Origin: Numida meleagris
Taxonomy: Eukaryota; Chordata; Aves; Galliformes; Numididae
NCBI RefSeq assembly: GCF_002078875.1
Contig: NC_034420.1
Location: 4,959,814 to 5,023,813 of the forward strand
Reading direction: 5' to 3'
DNA: 64,000 nucleotides
Shown here: in pieces, positions 36,595 through 48,697 of the stretch
Layout: the number at the start of each line of letters is the position of its first letter
How positions within the stretch are numbered: position 1 is the stretch's first letter
Translations under genes and position numbers: made by a program
The notes under the pieces: generated by a model
The model's input: only the letters and a program-made list of their open reading frames with translations
Databases searched by the model: none
Told to the model about the DNA's origin: nothing

Positions 36595-37826
36595 CTAGCA
36601 ATAGTCACAAGATATGCAATTAAAGAAAAGCAGCCTCAACAGATTTTTAAACATGACCAAACACTACAGAAAGTTGAGTAATTTTTCTAGCCAATCACAA
36701 ATAACAAGATTAGTATTTAAATGAAAATATTTTTTTCTGTCTTTTTGTACCAACTAATCTGGCACGCACAAATCCTGTTCATTATCTAACAATCACTGGA
36801 TTGTAGTTTCAGCAGCCAGAGAGGTACTTTGGAACAAAGAGGTGTTGTACCTGGGTGGGCTTTGGCTGAACTCCCACCTGCATCCTTGTCTACATTTTTT
36901 TCAGATAGCCCACTTCAAATCAGGTCGAAGAAAACTACCAGCAAATACTATTGTACAAACCAACCAGAATAACGACTCAACAGCACAGGAGCAGCAGGAG
37001 CAGAACTCTGCCTACAAGCCTGAACACTCAGTGCACAGAGCCTTAACTGCAGATGTGGTATGTGAATGTATACAGTGCTGGACCAGGAACTCATGTCATT
37101 ATTATGTTCTGAGACCCTAACAGCAATGATTTTATGTGGATTTACAGGATTTTAAAAAAACCAAACATGTCAACTACACTGAAGTAAACAGTAAAACAAA
37201 CATCTGAAGGTCCTGTTGATGAACAGTGCACCTAGAACTATGGCTGACACATACAAACACATCCGCTAAGGCAACCCAAGGCAGTCTGAGTTGGAGAACA
37301 CTTTGCTGTCAGCACCATGTCATTGTGAGAATACAAGGAACAGACTTCTTTCAAAGGACAAGCTTCTTTGGGCAAACAGTCAACAAGTTCACTACAAGAC
37401 AATATGTGGAGTCATGGCGGTTTCAGATGGCACTAAAATCGTACCGCAGAATCCTAATCCTATAGGCTTTACTAAATTGTTCATTGCTCATCTTCAAGAA
37501 AAACTGAAACATTCAGATTCACTAGAATTTTTTTTTTAACTTGTTTCTTTAGCACTGCAGGTGTTGAACGTCTGGATTGATCAGCTTGATTTTTAAATGG
37601 CCATAAAGCCTTTTCCTAGTCTCTTCAATGACTTCAAAGATCTTGGATTGGGAGTTTCTATTTACACTGACTTTAATTTATTTTTCCGTTAGTCTGGATG
37701 ACAGGAAATGTGCATACTGCTTATACAATGACATAAACTATCCAACTCCATATTTTACAGTTTTAAAACTTTATGTAACATGAACCTAGGAGAAAAGGGA
37801 AGGGAGGACAATACAGGGTTGCTTTC
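36595..37826. other. Unique DNA between CR1 and microsatellite
   Basis: No transposon recognised. It contains the exon-like segment at 36905-37057. Confidence 0.55.
36905..37057 (+). other. Candidate 153-bp in-frame exon, plus strand (unproven)
   Basis: A strong acceptor (CTTGTCTACATTTTTTTCAG, with CTGAACT as a possible branch site ~30 bases upstream) is followed by 153 bp and a donor GATGTG|GTATGTGA. The frame set by the acceptor is open for exactly 51 codons, phase 0 to phase 0, so the segment could be inserted or skipped without a frame change. The peptide is hydrophilic and Gln/Asn-rich (IAHFKSGRRKLPANTIVQTN, then QNNDSTAQEQQEQNSAYKPE). I do not recognise it and see no domain. A 51-codon open frame is not rare by chance. 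Confidence 0.25.
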
Positions 37827-38003
37827 TCCTTCCTTCCTTCCTTCCTTCCTTCCTTCCTTCCTTCCTTCCTTCCTTCCTTCCTTCCTTCCTTCCTTCCTTN
37901 NNNNNNNNNNNNNNNNNNNNTCCTTCCTTCCTTCCTTCCTTCCTTCCTTCCTTCCTTTCCCTCCTTCCTTCCTTCCTTCCTTCCTTCCTTCCTTCCTTTC
38001 TTT
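37827..38003 (+). repeat. (TTCC)n microsatellite with assembly gap
   Basis: About 75 bp of near-perfect CCTT/TTCC tetranucleotide repeat lie on each side of a run of N. A single interruption (TTTCCCTCC) lies on the right side near 37958. The true length is unknown because of the gap. One strand is pure pyrimidine, the other pure purine. Confidence 0.97.
37900..37920. other. Assembly gap (21 N)
   Basis: Twenty-one undetermined bases inside the tetranucleotide repeat. The gap is probably caused by the repeat itself, and its real size may differ. Confidence 0.99.
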
Positions 38004-41000
38004 TATAACTGGCAGAATCCGACTATGTATCAGCTTGTTATTGAAACAAAATTAATTTGACTTCTAAGTTAAACTTCAGTGTTCTTTGAGAGATAAAGGT
38101 ATGTCAAGTGTGTGTGAAAATTTCAAAAGTGTTCCTTCAATGTAAATTGTTTTACAGGACTGTTATTACTACTCCACCTTCGAAAACTTTCAAGAGAAAT
38201 AAAATACCGAGTTATGATTATTATGTATATCGGTGAGGGGAAAAATATTTCACTTGTTTCTATGCTATGACTTCCTCACACAAAACTAACACCAGAGATT
38301 ACTAAAATACTAACTTCACTCCTGCTGAAGGACTTCAGTTTCACAGTTCAACAGCAAATAAGCCCTTTCCACAAAAGGGCAAAGGAACCAGCTAGAGAAC
38401 TAAAACTGGTAACTATAAATTAGTCCATAATGTTCTTTTGTGTGCACTTCTACTTGCTTGAAATTCAATCACTACCTCTCGTAGTTTAGATTACACAGTT
38501 CTCCGAAAAAAACATGGAAAATGATTGAAATTTTTTTGTGTTTTGACGCAGAATGTAGCATCTCTTATCTAGGGCTGGAACTTTCTGGTTCAGTTCCCAT
38601 TGTTTCCAAAGGGCATTTCATGCTTCAGCAACTTCTCCTGTCAGTGCAGACCATCTCCTGGAGGACTTGTTTCTCCACTTCCTCCTGCCTTTCTACCAGT
38701 ACTTTTATGGAAATTTCCCTTCTAAAATATAAAAGTACGTTGATAGCTATGCTGACTACTTCTGTATCCCATATACACGATTTGTTCTCACATCTTTCTC
38801 ATGATACCAACCATATCCTACTATTTTCCATTCTGACAGTAAAAAAAATAGTGCTACACTACTTTGTGTTCATGCTAGGTTTGAAACAGCTAGCAATGAA
38901 ACAAAACAGCCTTCTGTGTGGACATGGTTCTCAGGATACTGACCCTGCCAAAATGTTATAGCACAGACAGACAACATCTAAGAGCGTCTTCGGAACCAGT
39001 TTACTACAAAAATCAATGACCTGGGAGAATGTGTACCCTGAACATGAAAATAACCCGTTTTCTCCTCCATGGGATTTTGATCATAAAGCAAAGAGTATGC
39101 GAAAATCCACCATTTACTTCACAAATCGCCCAACACCTTGTCATTCCTTCCTTCAACTGCTTCTTCCAAAGCTGCTGCTACTTTAAATATGCAGAAACTC
39201 ACTCTCAACACCTGAGAGCAAACTGTGGTAATTTAGAGTATATCTTGATAGGCTGCACGGTAAATGGAGATCAACACAAATAAAATGTTCTCGGAGTTGG
39301 TAAGCTTTTAAGTAGGACGGATTTCAAACATTCTCACAGATTGTTGGAGAAATACATCACGGGGGATGTGTGAGGACAAAAAATCTCCACTCGTTGAAAT
39401 TGATAGATACACTGAAAACTAATCAACTGGAATAAAGTTTCACTGCAAAGCAATAGCAGGCATGATCCCAATCAGGAGAAAATGTTTCCATTCTGGTTCA
39501 TAACTAATGTAATAGAATTTTATCTGTGCGAAGTTACTAATTTACTATTTCAGCATTCGCTTTTATCTTCATAAAATTAGACCACATGATTCTCAACAGG
39601 CCCCTTAACACCTTTTACTTGTTTTCCCAGTATCAGCATTATTGAAACTGAAATTTGAATTAGGCAACTCTGCATTTGCAACAGAGCAGGATTTTTAGCT
39701 ATTCATTACTCCTAATGATACAGAGTAGAATTTGATTAATTCTCCTATTTAATTTATTTAAATACATTAGAAGCTCTAGTGGTACTGAGGAAAAATTCTT
39801 GGCAACAAACTGTTTTGGAAAAAGAATGATAGCAGAATGTTACTGATTTCTGTGTTTTTTTCTTATTATTAAATATATATTTTTTTAGTTTGAAATACTT
39901 GGGCAGGGAAATCAGAATTTCCTACAATTATTCTAAAAAATGCCTGAAGAAGGAAAGGAAAGGAAAGCTAATGGCAACAGATCAGCAGTGGCCTCGGGTA
40001 CTTTAGCACTAGAGATGTCTGAAACATTTACTTTAAAAACTAAAAATATCAAAAATACACACATTAGGAATCTTACTTTTTACAGATGGATGCCACTTAA
40101 TTATTTTCCTTGGACATATCAACTAACATATTCAATCCTCTTCCTGTTTCAATACTGGAAAGAACACTTCTTAGTATTTCACAAATGTCTGAAAAATATT
40201 TGGTAAATTAAATATGGATTAAGGAATAAGAAATTACTCTGAGCTAAGCCCCCCCATCCCAAATGTTAAAAGACAACCCAAATGGGTCATTTTGACAGTT
40301 ATGAAGCTTCTTTTAACAATTTGTGCAGTATCTTCCAGCAATTGAAAACATTTCCCAATTTTGGTTTGAAACAGTCTTTTTCATTTATCCTTTCTCCATC
40401 AGACTGTCACTTTTGATGAATAAGTATTTTCCTACAGAAAAATGTTCTCCAGAATACTCCAGCCTATCTCTCCTTACTGATCTCACGAGAAGGTGCAGAA
40501 ATCCAAATTTGAGCCTACTTCACTTATAATTTAAAAAAAAATCCAACCAGGCAGTGCATATAGGTTTTTTTTTGAAAGTTTTCTCCATTTTAGGAGCCCT
40601 GTAAGACTGAAATGCTCTACACCTCCAATATAAAAATCCTTGAGTTACAGACACTGCATTTGTGAATCTCTTTCGATTGCATTTACATTGTCTGAAATAC
40701 GGTCACTTGCTCTAAAGAGTTAGCTTTCCATAAATGTGCAATATACATGTTCGTTTAGTATGTGACAACCATTTGCATTCCACATATAACTCAAGTTCTT
40801 CTTTCTAGATAAGGTCCTATAATTGATAACTGTATGTAGGAAGTACTGCATTAACCATTAATTTTCAGAATGTTTAAGATGAATCTGCGTCATTCCTGTG
40901 TGGTTCTGCCCACTGACAGGTCTTTAGCCTTTGATCTATAAACTTTGAATTCTGTTCTGCAAGATGCTTGGGACTCTGGCACTGATTCAGCAGTACATAT

Positions 41001-43157
41001 AAACTGCTGCTTAACTTCCGATAGATGAATAACTCTTTGAAAGTCAAAGACTATTTATATGCTCATAGTGATGTAGAGTACATGCTTTTAAAGGTTTCAA
41101 AGGCTCTTAAGCGAATAGCTGCACTGCCACACATAATACCATCAAAATGTGAGTCCTTCATTTTCATGAGGACTCTTCACAGAACCAAAAGTTTACCAAA
41201 GTAGACTGTTTGTTCTCATGAATATTATTTGTGTACCGTGAATAAAGTGTCCATTAATAATATACACGGCTTACTGTGACTGATACAGGAATAAGAGCTT
41301 CTTGTATGAATCAAGAATTGCAGAATCATGTCCTTCCTTTTGTTATGTTGTATTAGCAGACGAATAAGAGAGAAAGAACTAAGTTGTTTTCAAAACCATC
41401 GGGGAACGTGATGGCCTTTCTTTTTAACCTTGGATTTATTCACTTTGATGTAGAGTGTATATAAGATTAAGAAATGCTCAATCACTTGACTATTAAACTC
41501 TCTGCCTACTTGTGGCTGATGAGTCATGGCTTATTGTTTCTCTAATAGTTCACAGTTAATTGGTATGGTGAAAAATTTAAGTTTAACTGTCAAACGTAAA
41601 AGAGTCGGGGATTTTTATTTTTAGAGAAAGAACAGAAAATATCTGCAGATGTAGGAACACTGTCTAAATAACCTCACACAGTATCTACATGGCTACAAAA
41701 TCAATCTTTATATCATCAATGAGTGAGAATGTTTTTAAACAAGGTAGTTTCAATTTTATAACATCCCATAACTTGCAATCAGCAGCTCTTTATTAAAACT
41801 GAAATAAGCACCTCAGAGTCAATGGGTATTTGTTATATTTTTTGCACAACCAAAAGTAGATTCACATTAAACTGAAAATTTGGTCATGCTTCAGCACACA
41901 GTAATTTGACCTAAAGATAATATTCCTATCCCACTGTTATATGATGTGCCTTTGAGACAATGAAAACATTTAAGAACTACAATTTCAGGTAGTTTGTATA
42001 ATGTAAAAATGTCTGTCATGCTCCCGGAATCCAAAATATAATGAAACCTTTCAGTCTTGGCTGTATGGAGCACTGTGCTCACACAGAACAGACAGCAGTA
42101 TTGTATCGTGGCATAATGTTGGTGTAATGTTGATCCACACAGCAAGAAAAACGATGTGTCACATTTCATTTGATAATTTCTTTTTTACTAATAATCTGTG
42201 GAAAAACTGAACTAACCATTCATAGTAGGAAAGACAAGTGTTTATTGGTGCCTGGCTGCACCATGAGAAGAACAGTCCCCAACTCTCTAATCCTGGCAAA
42301 CTGTGTAGCGCCCTGAAGGCATGTTTCACCCAACTCTGATGGATTCAGATCAAGAAACAAAACACAGGCCATTTACTAGGTACCAATTATTCTGGGTTAA
42401 GAAGTTAAGACAAAGGATAAAATGGGAAAACAAAAACTGAATTGGAATTGTTAAGAATAAAGATGCAAAGACAAGTAAGAAACAGAGAATGTTGCAGATA
42501 ACTGACATGCTATCCATCATTTGGATGCAATTTACTGGTACCTTTAGTTCACCATTTTCTACACTTAAAGCAACTCATTCTTCCAGCTGCAAAGTTTAAC
42601 AAAGCACAGAACCTGCTGACCATAAAAATCAACTCAAAGCCGTATCTTACGAATATGGTAACTTCCTGACAGCCTGGCCTCCCTCTGTTGCCTAGTAATG
42701 TGTGAGCTGGACACCACCTGACAGTTTGGCCTCAGATAAACATTTCAAACATACCATGCAAGAGATTCACAGATGAAACCCCACCTCCAAGAAACCACTG
42801 GAGTGAGACAGAAAGCCATTCTGAACTGGCACATCAGAGTGTAACGCAACCACCAGGTTCAGTTGTGTCATTTTGTTTTGCTTTTAAAACAAACCGTGCC
42901 AGAGTTAGTGTCGAATGAAAAGAGTAGCATGATTAAACTACTCTGGCAGGAGATCTGACACCTCAACACCAGAGCACATCCTAGCACATAAACGATTATG
43001 CACAGTCAACTCTGTTTTATATTATCATGCTCTGAGACAAAATTAGTATGCTGTACATGGTCTACAAAACTTCTTTAAAATGATCTCATATAAAAAATCC
43101 CTCAGACAGAAGCGCACACAAGACGGACACGTTCTGAAAAACAGGAAACAAAGACTA
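38004..43157. other. Unique non-coding DNA
   Basis: No recognised gene or transposon in over 5 kb. The longest open frame of the window that is not from a transposon (146 codons, 38521-38961, +) lies here. It has a start codon but no recognisable domain and reads as Leu/Ser/Phe-rich AT-codon sequence; I treat it as chance. Confidence 0.6.
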
Positions 43158-43230
43158 ATATCACAGAACGGTTTGGAAGGGACCTTAAAGATCTTCTAAT
43201 TCCAACTGCCTTGCCGTGGGCAGGGACGTG
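43158..43230 (-). mobile_element. CR1 LINE 3' scrap, ~73 bp, antisense
   Basis: The segment starts ATATCACAGAACGGTTTGGA and runs through GGGACCTTAAAGATCTTCTA to GCCGTGGGCAGGGACGTG. It matches the first ~70 bases of the other antisense CR1 ends in this window, then stops. The octamer tail is reduced to ATCACAGAAC. Confidence 0.88.
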
Positions 43231-43917
43231 CTCAAGTTTCATTACGTAACTGTGTGCATAGAACTGTAAAGAAGCCACCACCATCTGTGAGCAAGGTCTT
43301 CAAGCTCATGGCTAAAACTAACTTCTAACATTATATTCTGTATACTACTCATTAGGTTTGAAGTTAATGAAAGAAGGAAGAGAATTATCTTTGCAACAAA
43401 CCTCCGAGGAAGGGAATTTATTTACAGATATAGAAAATGGGTAACTCCATAGTTAAATCATTTAAACCAATCGGTAACAAGGCTGGCAACAGAGAGAAAC
43501 TTCAAACTATAGAAATATTTTTCAGATGTGGTGGAATACACTTTGCCTAAAATTTAACTTGGATGAATGTTTCTTCAGCACTGAGTAATCAGAGCAAAAC
43601 TGTGCTCAACAAGGCTGAAAATTAATCTTTTGCCTATGGTGAAGAGAAAACTGGCTCAGCCACGTATATTTACCTACCTACACAGTGGAACTCATCTGAG
43701 CATTTGGCAGAATACCCCATCCTTTAGGACAGCAAAGAATAGTGAACCGAAGGCTGTAGGCCAGAGCACTCCCATGAAAGATAACCACGTACCAAATCCC
43801 AAGGCTCATCATGACATTTTCAAATCACACAAATCATACATAGCTACTGCCTCAGTGGCTATGCCCAGAGTGACTATTCCCACTGACCTTCTCCCCAACC
43901 CTGCATACAGCACCTAC

Positions 43918-44126
43918 CTGTGAACCATGCCTCTGGAACTGAATATAGCCTTCTGAACAACAAATTTATCCAGCAGAAATCCCACTGTTAATGAAGACAG
44001 AGCAAACATGGTCCCCAGCAGAAGCTTCAAATTTTTTTTCAGGTTATGTGAGGACACATCTGCTTCCCAACCTGGCAAGGCTGCTCCTGAGCTAGTGTCT
44101 CGCCATGATGCTGCATATGTCAGCAT
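43918..44126 (-). other. Candidate first coding exon with signal-anchor, minus strand (unproven)
   Basis: An ATG with A at -3 (CCAAGCATG) opens 69 codons on the minus strand that end exactly at a strong donor, TTCACAG|GTAGGTGC, in phase 2. The peptide starts MLTYAASWRDTSSGAALPGW. At about residues 28-34 it has a basic stretch (NLKKNLK), followed by an ~18-residue hydrophobic segment (LLLGTMFALSSLTVGFLL) and then DKFVVQK. This is the layout of a type II signal-anchor protein: short cytosolic tail, single membrane span, lumenal remainder encoded by later exons. Stops lie upstream in frame, so the start is internally consistent. I do not recognise the family and find no matching downstream exon by phase. 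It is the most protein-like non-transposon segment of the window, but still only a candidate. Confidence 0.28.
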
Positions 44127-44460
44127 GCTTGGAGCTCGATTAGGGATCTCTGCGCTTCACTACTTTATGCCACACAGACTAATTTGAAGGTATTTCATAC
44201 TCTCTTTTAAAATGTTTAAAAATATATACCGTCTTACATTCCAAAACAAAAATTAGACATGTTCATTTTTACTGCATAAATTAGAAACAGGCATTACACT
44301 GGCAATTAAAAAAAACTTGTTTTAATTCAGAGATTAAAATCAAGGGATACTACAGCAAAAGAAATAAAAGTGAAGGCATAAGTTGCGCTTTTTTTCTTTT
44401 TTTTAAACAAAGTAAAGAACTGAAACTAATTATCTTCTTTAAAACGTGTGATGATCTTAC

Positions 44461-44532
44461 TGAGTCTACGATGCTGGGATCTTGTTCCCCAATCAGGCGC
44501 ATCAAAGGCATTCCCCAAGGCTCACAGGAAAA
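44461..44532 (-). other. Candidate 72-bp exon, minus strand (unproven)
   Basis: On the minus strand TGTATGGATGTTCTGCAG resembles a weak-to-moderate acceptor. It is followed by 72 bp and a donor GACTCA|GTAAGATC. The frame is open for 24 codons (FSCEPWGMPLMRLIGEQDPS, then IVDS), phase 0 to 0. An ATG 15 bases upstream in the same frame would alternatively make this an initial exon. It lies ~330 bp upstream of the segment at 43918-44126 on the same strand, but the phases of the two do not fit directly. Confidence 0.17.
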
Positions 44533-45607
44533 CTGCAGAACATCCATACAAATCATTTTTATTCAAGAAAGCCCCTGAAATGGACTGAGTTTTCTTCTCC
44601 TTTCTGTCATACTACTACACAGCACCGTGTTCCTGGAGATGTACAGTTCTATAGCATGAGGCACTGCAGATTCTCGGTGACATTCGGAATGAGCAGTATT
44701 TTTTGTTCTACTTTCATTATTAAGAGGGCCAGAGTCTGCCCTGATTCACAGTCTCTGGAATACCATTGACTATAGAGTATAAATTAAGTCAGCTTTTGGC
44801 TATCATTTGGTAAGCACTATATAATTTGATGTTCTCCAACCTTCAGAACAATTGAAGGACTTAATTTATAAATAAGTTACTGCCCAAAGCCTCTTTAAGG
44901 GGTGATACTGAGTTTAGTTCTAGTTTAAAGGGCTAATATGTAATACACAAGAAGCTGCATACAAGCCACAAACTTTCATCCTTTTGTTCTGACTGTAAAA
45001 TGTCAAATGGACTCATTATGCTTTTTTTTCTCCTCATTTACTATTGTCTCAAAAACCATGCTGTGAATCAGCAGCTGCCATAAATGCTTAATACAAGAAT
45101 TTGTTGTGCAATAGTGACAGAACTCTGTTTCTAATACTTTTTAATACAACATTTTACTTGCACCTTTTCCTTTCTTGTAACATGCAGAAAATCATTCAAA
45201 GTTACTGCACCTTTCCACTTTTTTCTCTGACAAAGGAAAGGTGTATAACATTAATCCCAGCAGGCAAAAAAATGTCACGGTGAGGAGTAGTCATGGCTTA
45301 CTAGAATTTTAATTTTGAATCTCTGACCTATAGATTCATTTATTTTTTTTCTACAGAGAGTCAAATAAAAATATGATAAATACGAGCAGCCACATTTTCT
45401 TTCAGTTATCATCATGTTATGAAATAATCACTTAACAAAGATAGATTGTTCTTCTAAAACACTATAATCAACGGGCACAATCAACGCTTGATTTTTCCTT
45501 ATAGTCTCTAACCTAATACATACAATTTTGCTGTGCTCAATTCTAGAGCAATTAATAGCACTTAGCTGTATCTAGCAGCCTACAAATCAGGCGCTTAAGA
45601 CCAGAAA

Positions 45608-46216
45608 AGTGCTAGCCCCTCTACTCTGCACTGTGCGACCTCACCTGCAGCACTGTGTCCAGATGTGGAGTCCTCAGAACAGGAGAGACAGGAACCTGTT
45701 GGAGCACAGCCAAAGAAGGGCCACAAAAATGATCCCAGGGATGGGACATCTCTCCTATGAGGACAGGCTGAGAGCTGGGGCTATGCAGCCTGGAGAAGTG
45801 AAGGCTCCAGCGAGACCTGAGAGTGGCCTGTCAGTATCTATAGGGGGGCTGTAAGAATCATAGCATCATAGAATTCATAGAATCCACAGAAGAAGGAAGG
45901 GGACAGACTCTTTAGCAGGGTTTGCTGTGATAGAACAAGGGGAAATGGTTTCAAACTAAAAGAGCAGTGATTTAGATTGAATATAAGGAAGAAGTTTTTT
46001 ACAGTAAGGGTAGTGAGGCACTGGCACAGGTTGCCCAGAGAGGTAGAGGAAATCCCGTTCCTGGACACATTCAAGGTGAGGCTGGACAGGGCTCTGAGCA
46101 ACTTGATGTAGGTGGTGTAGGTGTCCCTGCTCACTGCAGCGGAGTTGGACTAGATGACCTTCAAGGGTCCCTTCCAACTCAAACAATTCGATGATTCTAT
46201 GATTCTATGATTCTAC
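45608..46216 (+). mobile_element. CR1 LINE 3' fragment, sense, with nested insertion
   Basis: About 600 bp of CR1. It starts in the C-terminal reverse transcriptase (CCCCTCTACTCTGCACTGTG; translated VRPHLQHCVQMWSPQNRR, later [13 protein letters not shown]) and ends in three tail units, GATGATTCTATGATTCTATG. The 3' UTR has GTGTCCCTGCTCACTGCAG and TTGGACTAGATGACCTTC, yet another 3' end type. The coding remnant is frameshifted and interrupted. Its continuity is broken at 45856-45890 by a short antisense CR1-tail sequence, after which the parent resumes with GAAGGAAGGGGACAGACTC. Confidence 0.95.
45856..45890 (-). mobile_element. Nested antisense CR1 tail micro-insertion (~35 bp)
   Basis: Inside the CR1 at 45608-46216 lies AATCATAGCATCATAGAATTCATAGAATCC, which is three degenerate CATAGAAT units, the reverse complement of the CR1 3' tail. 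The host element is otherwise collinear across it, with ...GGCTGTAAG before and AAGAAGGAAGGGG after. The AAG/AAGAA at both edges could be a short target duplication. It looks like a CR1 insertion truncated to its tail alone. Confidence 0.65.
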
Positions 46217-48336
46217 ACACAGCTCAATACTTGCATAGAATTGCAAAGACAAATGCAGTATGCACAAAATTACACCTGGAGAATTAGTGAGGCAAAACAT
46301 GGGGCCCACTGGGGTGAATTGAAAGTTTCTCATGTTTCTTAATTTTTCTTTTTAATTTCTTCGTATAGAAGTTATCTTTTCGTCTGAGGCTTGCTCAACA
46401 AGCCTCACAGCATTTCCATCAAACAGAAAATGTGAAACCTGCTGCCAATAGGTATCTTAGGTATATTACACTATTTTACCAATAACAACAGAAAAGAAAG
46501 TAGATGTTTGAAAGCCACTCTGCCATTTAAGGGTAATGAGAAATCTCAGTTACGTTGCTGACTAAAACAAAGTTAAAACACATTCACCTGATTCAAGTTG
46601 TTCTTTACATGGAGTAAAATAACAGACAAAGACGTATGCTGGTTTGGACTGGGATGGAGGAAACTTTCCTCACCGCAGAGCTGTGGTGCTGCGTTGGGTT
46701 TGGGATGAGCACAACACTGGGGCTGCCGCTGGCAGTGCTCACAGCATGCCTGGGCTCCCTGGCTGCTCGCACTGCCCCGTGAGGTGCACGGGAAGATGGA
46801 GAGGCACAGCTGGGATAGACCCTGACTGACCACAGGTATGTTCCACGCCATGAGACGCCATGTTCAGAAAGCAGTACTAATTCTATACTGTGTAGCTGTA
46901 AGAGAACCATCATCAAACCATACCTAACCTAAAGGTAAGCAAAAAAATCAGTGTTAATATTTACAGAACTCAGTCAATACAAGTACACCATGTTTTGCAT
47001 TCAGTAAGGATACTACAAGACTAATGATGCACAGCAATTCAGTGAGGTGCCGTAAGATTTCTCACAAAGGTCTGCTACATCAGCTCACCTCTGCCCCGCA
47101 GTGTCCCCTCTGCCGAGCTGACAGACAGCATCACAGCACACATACAGTACGCTTCTGAAGCCCCCACATAGCTGTGACTTCGAAACTTCAGCAGTGTAGG
47201 GAGACTGGTTAGCACGAACAAGCTGACTGCAGCAGGTAATAGAACCTGCTAATAAAAATGGAGTTTGGCCTGCCTCAATTCCCTCCCATATGAAATTCTT
47301 ACATGATGTGAAACAAAGCCAGCTAAATCACTTAAACTGATGATAAAAGTTGTTGTCAGGTCTTCCAACCTTGGATTTAACATTTGCTTTTTCAAATTTA
47401 ACTCTTGTGTTTTCAAATTTTTCCTGTACAGGTCTGATTATTCTTGCAGGATTCCTATTTAATGTTTGAATAGTGACATGGCTTATCCGTTATCTAGGCT
47501 TAGAATAAAGGAAGTAATTCGTAAAAAATCCCACGCTCACCTAGTTCCGTGTCACATACTAACAGCACAAAGGCAGGTCGTTCGGGTGATAGCGTGCCTG
47601 TTCAGACCAGAAACTCAGTTTGGACCCTGACAAAATTTACATCCCCAAAACTCAACCAGCAGCTAAATAACGATACACATCTGCTCCCACAACCTGACTG
47701 GGAGAAGAAAGTGTTGGGATGTTCTGATGGTTTTATACGGGGATCACTGAAGGATTTTTCAATATATCCAACTCTAGGCAGTGCCGATCCTATCATAGCA
47801 CTTCAGACACATGCCTTAAACCCTGCTCAGAGATGAAGACAGGCTGATCTGAGGGTGGCACTACCTTCTCACTCCTTACCTTTTCACGTTCTCACTGTTA
47901 GTAACAGAATCACAGCACCAGGAGTGAGGAAAGAACAGGGCAAAAAGGACGTCACATTATCCCTTTCCCTGGGCTAGCATTAATTCTTACTTTCCCCAAA
48001 GAACTGGAATAGATTTTCTGTCAGTGTGCAGTCAAAGGCAGTCTGTGAGTCCCCTGAGAGATGGAGTTCTGGAGATTGTTACACTTTGCTAAGGTGTCTT
48101 CTCTCTCATGAGAGGGAATGAAGGGAATCCAGTGACATCCAAAAAAAGGTGAGAGTCCCATCTCCAAGCTACACTGCCATCTTCACTACAGAGGGAAACT
48201 CTAGGGGCTTCGCTCCCAGTGAGATCATAGCAGGAGTGGAACTGGGGAAATAGTGAAGTAACACACATAAAATTAGAAAGATATTTCAAATCTCATTAAT
48301 TCCCTGTCAAAAAGTATCCTGCTTTTTGGAGGTTTT

Positions 48337-48352
48337 TGTTGTTGTTGTTGTT
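48337..48352 (+). repeat. (GTT)n short microsatellite
   Basis: GTTGTTGTTGTTGTTG, followed by a short G run. Confidence 0.85.
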
Positions 48353-48568
48353 GGGGGAGGGGTTATACTGCAAAAGTTTCAGCTGTTATCACCACTGCTG
48401 ATAGAAGTTCTTGTCAAGAATCAGAAATACAAAATGAATATATACAAAATATATTCATGCTCTAGGGAGCTTTAAGGGAGACCTACATCTTTTCAAGCAG
48501 AAGGCAAATCAGTTCTTAATTCACCTACATTTTAAAGGCACCTGAATTCCCTGGATATTTCATCTCCA

Positions 48569-48585
48569 CCTCTCTCTCTCTCTCT
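48569..48585 (+). repeat. (CT)n short microsatellite
   Basis: Eight CT units in CCTCTCTCTCTCTCTCTG. Confidence 0.9.
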
Positions 48586-48697
48586 GAAGATTTAGCTAAC
48601 AACCATAACGGGGTGACTGAATCACCCTATTTATTTATGTATGTGATGCAGGGAGGCACAATGCAGACTTCTGCATTGCTTGCTTGCTTTAATGACA

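Larger units (their letters stand above)
43231..45607. other. Mostly unique DNA with exon-like segments on the minus strand
   Basis: No transposon recognised. Two candidate minus-strand exons (43918-44126 and 44461-44532) are listed separately. The rest is AT-rich with T runs near 44391-44404. Confidence 0.55.

Noticed and set aside
38521..38961. 146-codon open frame on the plus strand
   Set aside because: It has no recognisable domain, its composition is Leu/Ser/Phe-rich as expected of AT-rich DNA, and no splice or promoter context was seen. One open frame of this size in 64 kb searched in six frames is not surprising.
46573..46916. GC-rich segment with open frames on both strands, resembling a secreted Cys-rich peptide on the minus strand
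   Set aside because: There is no signal peptide, no splice consensus at sensible positions, and both strands are equally open.
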